Origin: Paracoccaceae bacterium
GTDB lineage: Bacteria > Pseudomonadota > Alphaproteobacteria > Rhodobacterales > Rhodobacteraceae
Assembly (NCBI GenBank): GCA_027082975.1
Contig: JALWTH010000394.1
Span: 1-35,625, forward strand
Length of the DNA stretch: 35,625 nucleotides
Reading direction: 5' to 3'
The position numbers and the translations under genes were made by a program. This document shows, piece after piece, positions 7,616-14,985 of this stretch; position 1 is the first letter of the stretch, and each line of letters begins with the position of its first letter. The notes below the pieces were generated by a model that worked only from the letters and a program-made list of their open reading frames with translations, searched no databases and was not told where the DNA came from.

Positions 7616-8944
7616 CTATCCGCCTGCCAGCGCGGTGTCGATGGCGCCGGCGAGCTTGTCTACCAGTTCCTCGATATGCGCGCTCTGCATGATAAAGGGC
7701 GGGGCCAGCAGCACATGGTCGCCATGCCTGCCGTCGCGGGTGCCGCCCATCGGATAACAGATCAGCCCGGCCTCGAAGGCCGCGCGCTTGATCCGCCCGG
7801 CAAGCCCGCGCGCGGGGTCGAAGGGCCGCTTGCTCTCGCGGTCCTCGACCAGTTCGATCCCGCGAAACAGGCCGCGCCCGCGCAAATCGCCCACATGCGG
7901 ATGATCGCCCAGCGCCGCCTGCAAGGCCGCTTCCAGTTCGCTGCCCATCGCGCGCACCCGCTCCACCAGCCCGCGTTCGAGGATCGCCCTGACCACCGCC
8001 AGCCCCGCAGCCGCCGCCACCGGGTGGCCCAGATAGGTATGGCCGTGCTGAAAGAAGCCGGTGCCCTCGGCGATGGTGTCGTGGATCTCCCCCGAGCACA
8101 GCATGGCGCCGATCGGCTGGTAGCCCGCCCCCAGCCCCTTGGCGATGGTCAGGATGTCGGGCCGCACGCCCTCGCCCTCGCAGGCGAACAGATGCCCGGT
8201 GCGCCCCATGCCGCACATCACCTCGTCGAGGATCAGCAGCACCCCGTGGCGGTCGCAGATCTCGCGGATGCGGGCAAAATAGCCCGGCACGGCGGGCACC
8301 GCGCCCAGCGTCGCCCCCACCACCGGCTCGGCGACAAAGGCCATCACGCTGCCCGCGCCCAGCCGCTCTATCTCGGCCTCGAGCTCACCCGCTACGCGCG
8401 CCCCATAGGCCTCGAGGCTCTCGTGCGCGCCGCGCTCGCCGTATTCGTAGCAGGGCGCGATATGGCTGACCGGCGCCAGCAGCGGCTCGAACTGCGCGCG
8501 CCGCCAGGCATTGCCGCCGGTCGCCAGCGCGCCGAGCGTATTGCCGTGGTAGCTCTGACGCCGGGCGATGACATGGCGGCGCTCCGGCTGGCCCTTTTCC
8601 ACGAAATACTGCCGCGCGAGCTTCAGCGCCGCTTCCACCGCCTCGGAGCCGCCGGAGACGAGATAGACCCGCTCCAGCCCCTCGGGCGCGTGCGCGGCCA
8701 GCAGGTCAGCGAGCGCCTCGGCGGGCTCGGAGGTGAAAAAGCCGGTATGGGCAAAGGCCACCCGGTCAAGCTGCGCCTTGACGGCCGCCGTCACCTCCTG
8801 ATCGCCATGGCCCAGGCAGGAGACGGCCGCGCCCCCCGAGCCGTCGAGATAGCGCTTGCCGGTGCTGTCGATCAGGTAGCAGCCCTCGCCGCCCACGGCG
8901 ACGGGGAGTGACATCCTGCTGTGGCGGGGAAATATGTGACTCAT
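7616..8944 (-). CDS. Class III PLP-dependent aminotransferase (omega/beta-amino acid type)
   Basis: The 442-residue protein is a fold-type I, class III aminotransferase of the family that includes beta-alanine:pyruvate and other omega-amino donors. The PLP Schiff-base lysine is K269 in [15 protein letters not shown]. The cofactor-binding [15 protein letters not shown] and the metal-free [11 protein letters not shown] segment, whose Asp contacts the pyridine nitrogen, are present. The start overlaps the BKACE stop by 4 bases (ATGA), so translation is coupled. GGAAGG precedes the ATG. An aminotransferase next to a beta-keto acid cleavage enzyme suggests that it makes, or uses, an amino or keto group near a beta-keto acid. 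The substrate is not identifiable from sequence. Confidence 0.9.
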   Translation of the reverse strand: MSHIFPRHSRMSLPVAVGGEGCYLIDSTGKRYLDGSGGAAVSCLGHGDQEVTAAVKAQLDRVAFAHTGFFTSEPAEALADLLAAHAPEGLERVYLVSGGSEAVEAALKLARQYFVEKGQPERRHVIARRQSYHGNTLGALATGGNAWRRAQFEPLLAPVSHIAPCYEYGERGAHESLEAYGARVAGELEAEIERLGAGSVMAFVAEPVVGATLGAVPAVPGYFARIREICDRHGVLLILDEVMCGMGRTGHLFACEGEGVRPDILTIAKGLGAGYQPIGAMLCSGEIHDTIAEGTGFFQHGHTYLGHPVAAAAGLAVVRAILERGLVERVRAMGSELEAALQAALGDHPHVGDLRGRGLFRGIELVEDRESKRPFDPARGLAGRIKRAAFEAGLICYPMGGTRDGRHGDHVLLAPPFIMQSAHIEELVDKLAGAIDTALAGG

Positions 8945-9750
8945 GGCGCGATGCCTTCCAGAGTTTCGGGGACAAAACCTTCTGCCGCCGCCCGGGCCAC
9001 GAAAGCGGCGACCGAAGCGGCGTTGTCCGGATAGGGGGTGCCATCCGGCTGACGATAGCTGTTTTCAAAGCCGATCCGCACATGGCCGCTGCCCTCGGCG
9101 AGTGCTGCGAGCAGGCAATCATGCTCGCGCGCGCCAAAGGCGCAGAGGCTCCAGGCGAGAGCGTGCGCGCGCGCAAGCGCGGCGAGGGGGGCGACCTCCT
9201 CGGGCCGGGCCGCGCGCGGCGGATCATAGCTGCCGAGCACGAACAGCACTTCCAGGGGGTCGCCCTGGAGCCAGCCCCGCGCGCGCCAGTCGAGCAGCAG
9301 GGCGAGGTCATCGCGGTCATAAAGGATATGCTGAAGCCGGGTGCCCTGCGCGGCCGCCTGCCGGTAGAAGCGGTGGGCAAGCGCCGGATCGCGCCCCATC
9401 TCGCGGGCGGCAACGCTGGCCCAGCCGGGCTTCAGTTCGGTGAGCAGCGCCAGCTGCGCGGCGACATCGTAGCGCCCGGCGGCCTCGGTGGTGACCTGAA
9501 CGCGAAGCCCCGGCACCGCGCGCGCCACCGCCTCCATCGCCGCCCGGTAGCGCCCGGCATCGAGCGAATGGCCCCCTTCCGCGTCGCGCACATGCAGGTG
9601 CAGCGCCCCCACGCCCAGCGCCGCACAGGCGCGCGCCGTGGATGCGATCTCGCCGGGGCTCAGCGGCACCTGCGGGTGCGCCGCCTTGCCCAGCCGCGCC
9701 CCGTTCGGGGCCAGCATCAGGCGAAAGGGGGCTGTGCGGGAAACGGACAT
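8941..9750 (-). CDS. Beta-keto acid cleavage enzyme, BKACE/DUF849 family
   Basis: BKACE enzymes use a divalent metal to condense a beta-keto acid with acetyl-CoA, then split it into acetoacetate and a new acyl-CoA. The best-known member is Kce of lysine fermentation. The 269-residue product has the metal-binding HLHVRD (H51 and H53) and the late acidic metal ligand in HVRIGFENSY (E229). Compared with the usual pattern, the EDN element reads ENS and the N-terminal strand reads MLAPNGAR instead of a TCAVTG-like string. It is also on the short side for the family, so it may belong to an unexplored subgroup with different specificity. No strong ribosome binding site is seen before this ATG. A start at the internal Met12 is possible. 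It is the first gene of the minus-strand operon, divergent from the TRAP operon. Confidence 0.85.
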   Translation of the reverse strand: MSVSRTAPFRLMLAPNGARLGKAAHPQVPLSPGEIASTARACAALGVGALHLHVRDAEGGHSLDAGRYRAAMEAVARAVPGLRVQVTTEAAGRYDVAAQLALLTELKPGWASVAAREMGRDPALAHRFYRQAAAQGTRLQHILYDRDDLALLLDWRARGWLQGDPLEVLFVLGSYDPPRAARPEEVAPLAALARAHALAWSLCAFGAREHDCLLAALAEGSGHVRIGFENSYRQPDGTPYPDNAASVAAFVARAAAEGFVPETLEGIAP

Positions 9751-9779
9751 CGCTGACTCGCGCGGGCATTCGGCGCCAC

Positions 9780-9806
9780 GTTGACAGATAGTTGCCAGCT
9801 GTCAAC
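9780..9806. promoter_or_regulatory. Inverted repeat near the BKACE start
   Basis: Perfect 8-base arms GTTGACAG and CTGTCAAC are separated by 11 bases, 30 bases upstream of the BKACE ATG. The position fits an operator or promoter-overlapping site for the minus-strand operon. The arms contain TTGACA on both strands, so part of it could be a -35 element. Confidence 0.45.
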
Positions 9807-10008
9807 AACAAGTTTGCGCCCGAGATGGCCACCGCCCCGGGCGCCGCGCAGAGGCCAGTCAAGCACGCCAAACCCGGCCGGGGCAGGCCCGTGTTCCGAT
9901 AAAAGGAACGATCCGTGGTCACCAAAATACGCATTTCCTTGATTGCAAGGGCGATTCACAGAAACATCTGGACAGGTCCCATGGAATCCGGCACTAACGG
10001 AGACAGTT

Positions 10009-10029
10009 TTGGTAAGGAAAAATTACCAA
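10009..10029. promoter_or_regulatory. Candidate GntR/FadR-family operator upstream of dctP
   Basis: TTGGTAA and TTACCAA are perfect 7-base arms around a 7-base A-rich spacer, about 70 bases upstream of the dctP start. The same geometry, with the related arms CTGGTCA and TGACCAG, occurs just upstream of the cluster's GntR gene (15767). TGGT/ACCA half-sites are typical for FadR-type regulators, but their usual spacing is shorter, so the assignment is an inference. Confidence 0.5.
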
Positions 10030-10100
10030 TCCGGGCCTGCAGGCACCACATCCAGGCGGCCTGGCAACAAATGTTCCAATGGGAGCAAGGGAGGAAAAGG

Positions 10101-11144
10101 ATGAAATTCAAACTGATCGCTGCTGCTGTGTCCGTCGCGCTGGCCGGTGGGGCCGCCGATGCGCAGACCACCATCGAGATGACCGCCGCCTTTGGCAAGA
10201 ACCTGCCGATTCTCGGCACGGCCGGGGTGGAATTCGTCGAGCGCATCAATGCCATCTCCGACGAGGTGGAATTCGAGCATTACGACCCGGGCAAGCTGGT
10301 ACCGACCTTCGAGGCGCTGGACGCGGTGTCCAACGGCTCGGTCGATGCCGCCTTTGCCGCCTCGGGCTACTGGCAGGGCAAGATCACCGCGGCCAGCCTG
10401 TTCTCCGCCGTGCCCTTCGGCCCGGAAGCGGGCGAATTCATGGGCTGGATCCTCTATGACGACGGCGCCAGGTACTGGCAGCAGATGTATGACATGAACG
10501 GCTACAACGTGCGCGCGCTCCCCTGCGGCGTGATCGCGCCGGAGACTTCGGGCTGGTTCAAGAACGAGATCAACTCGGTCGAGGACCTTCAGGGGCTCAA
10601 CATGCGCTTCTTCGGTCTCGGCGCCAAGGCGATGGAGAAGCTCGGCGTCTCCACCTCGCTGCTGGCCGGCGGCGACATCTTCCCGGCGCTGGAGCGCGGG
10701 GCGATCGACGCCACCGAATTCTCGATGCCGCGCATCGACGAGCGGCTCGGTTTCTACAAGCTGGTCAAGTACAACTACTTCCCCGGCTGGCACCAGCCCG
10801 CGACCCTGTTTGAACTGCTGATCAACAAGGACGTCTGGGAAGATATCGGCGAAACCGCCCAGAAGCAGATCGAGACCGCCTGCCTTGCCACCTTCGCCAC
10901 CACCTTTGCCGAAGGCGAGGCCACCAACTATGCCGCAATGGTGCGCAATGTCGAAGAGCACGGCGTGATCATCAAGCAGTGGACGCCGGAGATGCTGGAC
11001 GCTTTCGAAAACGCCTGGAACGAGGTGGTCGAAGAACTGCGCGCCCAGGATCCCTTCTTCAAGGAAGTCTGGGACGACCTGGCCGAATATCGCGCCGGCT
11101 ACAAGGTGTGGTCGACCAACATCTACCTGCCGCGCAACCGCTGA
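10101..11144 (+). CDS. TRAP transporter solute-binding protein, DctP/TakP type
   Basis: This periplasmic receptor captures an organic acid and delivers it to the DctQM permease. The 347-residue product has a signal peptide (MKFKLIAAAVSVALAGGAADA) and the DctP domain. The segments MRFFGLGAKAMEKLGVSTSL, FPALERGAIDATEFSMP and YNYFPGWHQPATLFELLINK place it in the subgroup of the 2-oxoacid-binding protein TakP, which often carries the label mannitol/chloroaromatic transporter. The ATG at 10101 is chosen because AAGGGAGGAAAAGG stands right before it and a signal peptide follows. The track start 62 codons earlier is not supported. A strong hairpin follows the gene, which fits the usual higher expression of the binding protein over the permease. 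The ligand is unknown and need not be a simple oxoacid. Confidence 0.92.
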   Translation: MKFKLIAAAVSVALAGGAADAQTTIEMTAAFGKNLPILGTAGVEFVERINAISDEVEFEHYDPGKLVPTFEALDAVSNGSVDAAFAASGYWQGKITAASLFSAVPFGPEAGEFMGWILYDDGARYWQQMYDMNGYNVRALPCGVIAPETSGWFKNEINSVEDLQGLNMRFFGLGAKAMEKLGVSTSLLAGGDIFPALERGAIDATEFSMPRIDERLGFYKLVKYNYFPGWHQPATLFELLINKDVWEDIGETAQKQIETACLATFATTFAEGEATNYAAMVRNVEEHGVIIKQWTPEMLDAFENAWNEVVEELRAQDPFFKEVWDDLAEYRAGYKVWSTNIYLPRNR

Positions 11145-11158
11145 GGCGGTCCGACCGG

Positions 11159-11188
11159 CACGGCGGCCGCAGACACGCGGCCGCCGTG
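11159..11188 (+). promoter_or_regulatory. Strong intercistronic hairpin between dctP and dctQ
   Basis: Perfect 12-base arms (CACGGCGGCCGC and GCGGCCGCCGTG) enclose the loop AGACAC, 14 bases after the dctP stop. There is no T-run, so it is more likely to stabilise the 3' end of the dctP mRNA or to attenuate readthrough than to end transcription fully. Confidence 0.7.
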
Positions 11189-11215
11189 TGACATCACGGG
11201 GAGGGGAGGGCAGAC

Positions 11216-12067
11216 ATGCCGAGCGATGAGCCGGGCCATGTGCCCAGCGTCGAAGAGGTGATCGCGGTCACCGATCCCGGCGAGATGAACCGCGACGAGC
11301 ACACGATTGTCGACCGTTTCGTCGTCATGGTCGGGAATGTCTTTGCCTGGCTGTTTCCGCTGCTGATGGTCGCCATCGTCACCCAGGTGGTGATCCGCAA
11401 GATGGGGCACAATCAGGCCTGGCTCGACGATCTGCAATGGTGGCTCTACGGGGTGGCCATGATGGTCGGGTTTTCCTATGCGATCGTCACCAACAGCCAT
11501 GTGCGGGTGGATATCTTTCACGCCCGGTTCAGCCGCGAAAAGCAGGCGAAAACAGAGCTGTTCGGCCTCGGCTGGCTGGCCCTGCCCTATCTGGTGCTGA
11601 TGGGGGATCTGTTCTTCAACTATGCCTATTCGTCCTGGCGCGTCGGCGAGGTCTCGGATTCGCCTACGGGGATGCATGGCATCTACCTGCTGAAAATGGG
11701 GCTGGAACTGCTCTGGTTTCTGGCCATTGCCGCGACCCTCAGCGCCATGTGGCGCTATCTCCGCCGGCTGGGCCGGCCCAGCCTGGCGGCAATGCTGGTG
11801 GCGGGCCTGCCGGCCTTTGTCTTTGCCGGCCAGCGGTTGAGCCACTATCTGCTCTACTGGTTTGTCCGTGTCACCCGGCCCGAGATCAATCCGCGCCGGA
11901 TCGGCCGCGAGGCGATCATGGACAACACCCTCTGGATGGGCTTTGCCCTGGTGGCGCTGCTGATGATTGCCAGCATGGCTGTCAGCGGCAGGGGCAGGAG
12001 GAGGAGGGAAACCGGCAGGGGAAGCGGCAGGGGATCGGGGCGGCGCCACGGCGGGGAGGAGGGCTGA
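11216..12067 (+). CDS. TRAP transporter small membrane subunit, DctQ, extended form
   Basis: The small permease subunit links the binding protein to the DctM channel in the inner membrane. At 283 residues it is clearly longer than the usual 160-220. The first part has the standard four membrane helices (TM1 around FAWLFPLLMVAIVTQVVI, then DDLQWWLYGVAMMVGFSYA with the conserved Trp and the following HVRVDIF). Two more hydrophobic segments follow (SLAAMLVAGLPAFVFAG and WMGFALVALLMIASMAV). It ends in an Arg/Gly-rich low-complexity tail (GRGRRRRETGRGSGRGSGRR). GGGGAGGGGAGGG precedes the ATG. The DctM gene begins 3 bases after its stop. The role of the extra helices and of the basic tail is unknown. 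Confidence 0.88.
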   Translation: MPSDEPGHVPSVEEVIAVTDPGEMNRDEHTIVDRFVVMVGNVFAWLFPLLMVAIVTQVVIRKMGHNQAWLDDLQWWLYGVAMMVGFSYAIVTNSHVRVDIFHARFSREKQAKTELFGLGWLALPYLVLMGDLFFNYAYSSWRVGEVSDSPTGMHGIYLLKMGLELLWFLAIAATLSAMWRYLRRLGRPSLAAMLVAGLPAFVFAGQRLSHYLLYWFVRVTRPEINPRRIGREAIMDNTLWMGFALVALLMIASMAVSGRGRRRRETGRGSGRGSGRRHGGEEG

Positions 12068-12070
12068 GCA

Positions 12071-13519
12071 ATGCAGATCCTCGCGCTCATGGGCCAGCTG
12101 ATGGACCTCAACCAGTGGCTGGTCCTGTTCATGTTTCTCACCTTCATCGCCATGCTGTTCCGCGGTATCCCGGTGGTCTATTCGCTGGTCGGCGTCAGCC
12201 TGGTTTTCACGGTCCTGGCGATCTTTGTACTGGACCCGAACAAGAAGCTGATCAACGAATATATCGACTTCCACCGCACCGGGCTTTCCTATCGGAAAAT
12301 GCTGACCATGCCGGGGCGGTTCTTTGCCGGTACCATCGAAAACCCGGTGCTGGTCGCCCTGCCGATGTTCATCTACATGGGCCTGATGCTGGACCAGTCG
12401 GGCGTGGCACAGAGAATGATGCGCTCGATGCAGAAGCTGTTTGGCGGGCTCAAGGGCGGGCTGGCGCTCACGGTGATGATCATCGGCATCATCCTGGCCG
12501 CCTCCACCGGGGTCATCGGCGCTTCGGTGGTGCTGCTTGGCGTCATGGGTATCCCGACGATGATGGCGCAGGGCTATGCGCGGCCCATCGCTACCGGCAC
12601 TATCGCCGCCTCGGGCACGCTCGGCATCCTGATCCCGCCCTCTATCATGCTGGTGATCATGTCCGACCAGTTGGCGATCAGCCTCGGCGACCTGTTCATG
12701 GGGGCGCTGTTTCCGGGCCTGCTGCTGGGCGCGCTCTATATCGTCTACATCATCGGTTACGGCCTGCTGCGGCCCGATGCCATGCCGCTCCCCGACGACC
12801 GCGAGCCGATCAGCTGGGGCGCGGTGTGGGCGGTGCTGAAATCGGTGGTGCCGCCCTTCGGGCTCGTGCTGCTGGTGCTGGGGTCGATCTTCTTCGGCAT
12901 CGCCACCCCCACCGAGGCCTCGGGGCTGGGGGCGCTGGGGGCGAGCCTGCTGGCGCTGTCTTCGGGCAATCTCAATTTCACCGTGTTCAAGGACGTGATG
13001 CGTCAGACGCTCAACACCGGCGGCTATATTGTCGGCATCTTCATCGCGGCCAATTTCTTCAGCTACATCCTGCGGCGCTTCGGCGGCGATCAGATCATCG
13101 AGGGCCTGGTGCTGGGTACCTTCGACAATCCCTACATGGTGATCGGCTTCATCCTGCTGATCATCTTCCTGCTGGGTTTCCTGCTCGACTGGATCGAGAT
13201 CACCCTGATCATCATGCCGCTGATGCTGCCGGTGATCGAAGGGCTGAACATCCCGGTCAACGGCTTTGGCGTGGTCGATGAGCCTTCGGTGGTGTGGTTC
13301 GCCATCCTGGTGGCGGTAACCCTGCAGACTTCGTTCCTGACGCCGCCGGTGGGCTTTGCCCTGTTCTACCTCAAGGGGGTCTGCCCGCCGGACATCAACC
13401 TTGGCCATATCTACCGGGGCATCGTTCCCTTCGTGCTCCTGCAGATCGTCGGGCTGCTGATCGTGTTCTACTGGCCCGAACTGGTCACATGGCTGCCGGC
13501 GGTGGCCTATGCGAGGTAA
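12071..13519 (+). CDS. TRAP transporter large permease subunit, DctM
   Basis: The 482-residue product is the channel-forming subunit of the TRAP transporter, with about a dozen membrane helices and sodium-coupled transport in known relatives. Family landmarks are GIPVVYSLVGVS near the N-terminus, the repeated ASTGVIGASVVLLGVMGIPTM and ASGTLGILIPPSIMLVI (the two conserved hairpin regions), TPTEASGLGALGA and SFLTPPVGFALFYLKG near the end. Length is in the upper range because of an insertion around residues 60-95 (NEYIDFHRTGLSYRKMLTMP), as in the TakPQM-type subgroup. The purine-rich DctQ tail supplies the GGGGAGGAGGG ribosome binding site. Confidence 0.95.
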   Translation: MQILALMGQLMDLNQWLVLFMFLTFIAMLFRGIPVVYSLVGVSLVFTVLAIFVLDPNKKLINEYIDFHRTGLSYRKMLTMPGRFFAGTIENPVLVALPMFIYMGLMLDQSGVAQRMMRSMQKLFGGLKGGLALTVMIIGIILAASTGVIGASVVLLGVMGIPTMMAQGYARPIATGTIAASGTLGILIPPSIMLVIMSDQLAISLGDLFMGALFPGLLLGALYIVYIIGYGLLRPDAMPLPDDREPISWGAVWAVLKSVVPPFGLVLLVLGSIFFGIATPTEASGLGALGASLLALSSGNLNFTVFKDVMRQTLNTGGYIVGIFIAANFFSYILRRFGGDQIIEGLVLGTFDNPYMVIGFILLIIFLLGFLLDWIEITLIIMPLMLPVIEGLNIPVNGFGVVDEPSVVWFAILVAVTLQTSFLTPPVGFALFYLKGVCPPDINLGHIYRGIVPFVLLQIVGLLIVFYWPELVTWLPAVAYAR

Positions 13520-13548
13520 GGCAGGGGCAATATTGTCTGCGCCCTGCC
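13520..13548 (+). promoter_or_regulatory. Intercistronic hairpin after dctM
   Basis: Arms GGCAGGG and CCCTGCC enclose a 15-base loop immediately after the dctM stop. There is no T-run. It may limit expression of the downstream dehydrogenase or protect the upstream mRNA. Confidence 0.35.
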
Positions 13549-13591
13549 CTGCGGCTAAGAAGAACCAAACACCGCAAAGGAACAACACATC

Positions 13592-14464
13592 ATGGCCAAA
13601 TGCGCATTTCTCGGCCTCGGCGTCATGGGCTACCCCATGGCCGGGCACCTCGCCGCCAGCGGGCACGAGGTCACCGTCTACAACCGTACCGCCGCCAAGG
13701 CGGAAAAGTGGGTGGCCGAGCATGGCGGGGCCGCCGCCCCGACCCCGCGCGAGGCCGCCGCGGGGGCCGAATTCGTGCTCGCCTGCGTGGGCAATGACGA
13801 CGACCTGCGCGCGGTCTGCCTTGGCCCGGAGGGAGCCTTTGCCGGGATGGCGGCGGGCACCACCTTTGTAGATCACACCACCGTTTCGGCCAGGGTCACC
13901 CGCGAGCTGCACGCAGCCGCCGCCGAGGCCGGCATCGCCTTTGTCGATGCGCCGATTTCCGGCGGGCAGGCGGGGGCCGAGAACGGCGTGCTCTCGATCA
14001 TGTGCGGCGGCGAGGAAGCGGCTTTCGAGCGGGCGCTGCCGGTGATGCAGGCCTATGGCCGCTCGATCCGCCGGCTCGGCGAAAGCGGCGCCGGACAGCT
14101 GACCAAGATGGTCAACCAGATCTGCATTGCCGGCCTCCTGCAGGGGCTGGCCGAGGGCCTGCATTTCGCCGAAAAGGCGGGGCTCGACGGGCGCGCGGTG
14201 ATCGAGGCCATCTCCGGCGGCGCGGCCGGCTCCTGGCAGATGACAAACCGCTACGAGACCATGCTCGACGACTATTACGAGCACGGTTTCGCGGTGGACT
14301 GGATGCGCAAGGATCTCGGCATCTGCCTCGCTACGGCGGATGAGAACGGCGCGAGCCTGCCGGTCACCGCCCTGGTCGATCAGTTCTACAAGGACGTGCA
14401 GAAGATGGGCGGCGCGCGGTGGGACACTTCGTCCCTTCTCAAGCGGCTCAAGGCCATGGGATAA
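13592..14464 (+). CDS. NAD(P)-dependent beta-hydroxyacid dehydrogenase (3-hydroxyisobutyrate / tartronate semialdehyde reductase family)
   Basis: The 290-residue enzyme should interconvert a beta-hydroxyacid and its semialdehyde with NAD(P). The Rossmann motif GLGVMGYPMAGHL is at residues 8-20, the substrate-binding DAPISGGQAGAENGVL near residues 117-132, and the catalytic lysine is K172 in GQLTKMVNQ. The C-terminal helical domain has the family's KDLGICLATADENGASLP. Family members include MmsB, GarR/GlxR and several sulfonate or sugar-acid enzymes that cannot be told apart by these motifs. Its place right after the TRAP genes and the presence of a glycerate kinase in the cluster favour a GarR-like role (tartronate semialdehyde to glycerate), as an inference. 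AAGGA precedes the ATG. Confidence 0.9.
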   Translation: MAKCAFLGLGVMGYPMAGHLAASGHEVTVYNRTAAKAEKWVAEHGGAAAPTPREAAAGAEFVLACVGNDDDLRAVCLGPEGAFAGMAAGTTFVDHTTVSARVTRELHAAAAEAGIAFVDAPISGGQAGAENGVLSIMCGGEEAAFERALPVMQAYGRSIRRLGESGAGQLTKMVNQICIAGLLQGLAEGLHFAEKAGLDGRAVIEAISGGAAGSWQMTNRYETMLDDYYEHGFAVDWMRKDLGICLATADENGASLPVTALVDQFYKDVQKMGGARWDTSSLLKRLKAMG

Positions 14465-14486
14465 TCCGCCCGAAAGGAGGGTGCCC

Positions 14487-14948
14487 ATGCTGAAATCCTT
14501 GCCGAGCCTCGCAATCCTGCTCCTGCTGCTGGCCGGCCCGGCCATGGCCCAGACCGTCCCGGTGCATGGCAATTGGTGCGGGATCGGCCATTCGGGCGGC
14601 AATGGGCCCTATCCGGCCCCGCCCACCGATCCGCTCGACGCCGCCTGCATGCGCCACGACATCTGCACCGCCTATCGCGGCCGGTTCGATTGCGGCTGCG
14701 ATCTCGGCTTCATGCAGGAGCTGCGCACCACCCGCTGGCCCAATCCGGGCCTCGCCGAAAAGGCCCGCGCCATCCATGAGGCGATCGGCGTGATCCCCTG
14801 CACCAGCCCCGAAGGCTATGCGCGCAAGATGAGCCTTGTTTCCAGCGACTGGCTGAACGACATCGGCACCGGCCGCGAAGCCCCGTGGCAGATCATGGAG
14901 CGGCTGTCGCGCCTCTCCGCCGACGGGATGCGATGGGCGCGCTGGTAG
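14487..14948 (+). CDS. Secreted phospholipase A2-like protein
   Basis: The 153-residue product has a signal peptide (MLKSLPSLAILLLLLAGPAM, cleaved after AMAQ or near it). The mature part contains the two hallmarks of phospholipase A2 folds: a calcium-loop-like WCGIGHSGGNGP (residues 30-41) and the catalytic DAACMRHDICT with H57-D58. More Cys residues (DCGCD, then PCTSP) could form disulfides. If active, it would release a fatty acid from phospholipids outside the cytoplasm. The start is fixed by AAAGGAGG six bases upstream, inside the track ORF that starts 49 codons earlier. It follows the dehydrogenase by 22 bases and looks like the last gene of the TRAP operon, an odd partner for a small-molecule catabolic cluster. 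Activity is not proven by the motifs. Confidence 0.7.
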   Translation: MLKSLPSLAILLLLLAGPAMAQTVPVHGNWCGIGHSGGNGPYPAPPTDPLDAACMRHDICTAYRGRFDCGCDLGFMQELRTTRWPNPGLAEKARAIHEAIGVIPCTSPEGYARKMSLVSSDWLNDIGTGREAPWQIMERLSRLSADGMRWARW

Positions 14949-14957
14949 GCCCGGCGC

Positions 14958-14978
14958 CGATTTTTCGCAGAAAAATCG
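14958..14978. repeat. 21-bp palindromic repeat, copy 2 of 3
   Basis: The same 9-base arms as at 1978, with centre GCA, so this copy is inverted relative to copies 1 and 3. It lies between the convergent stops of the phospholipase-like gene and the GntR gene, where a bidirectional terminator would also fit. Confidence 0.85.
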
Positions 14979-14985
14979 CCCCCGC

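Larger units (their letters stand above)
9751..10100. other. 350-bp divergent regulatory region between BKACE and dctP
   Basis: I see no gene here. The track start of the dctP frame reaches into it, but that extension lacks a ribosome binding site or signal peptide. The region is less GC-rich than the flanking genes and holds two perfect inverted repeats (separate entries), a lone TGGTCA half-site near 9915 that continues into ACCA, and a small palindrome (CCAGG-CGG-CCTGG at 10052-10064). It must carry the promoters of both operons, but no convincing -35/-10 pair is visible. Confidence 0.6.

Noticed and set aside
9915-10100. 62-codon N-terminal extension of the TRAP binding protein
   Set aside because: It would bury the signal peptide, lacks a ribosome binding site at its start and overlaps the operator-like repeat. 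The ATG at 10101 has a very strong ribosome binding site.
11437-13281. 614-codon plus-strand ORF in a second frame of dctQ and dctM
   Set aside because: The dctQ and dctM frames encode membrane helices and family motifs, while this frame is an out-of-frame shadow.
11123-14602. 1159-codon open frame on the minus strand opposite the TRAP operon
   Set aside because: It is antisense to four genes with clear domains, is rich in His, Gln and Arg as GC-rich shadow frames are, and matches no family.
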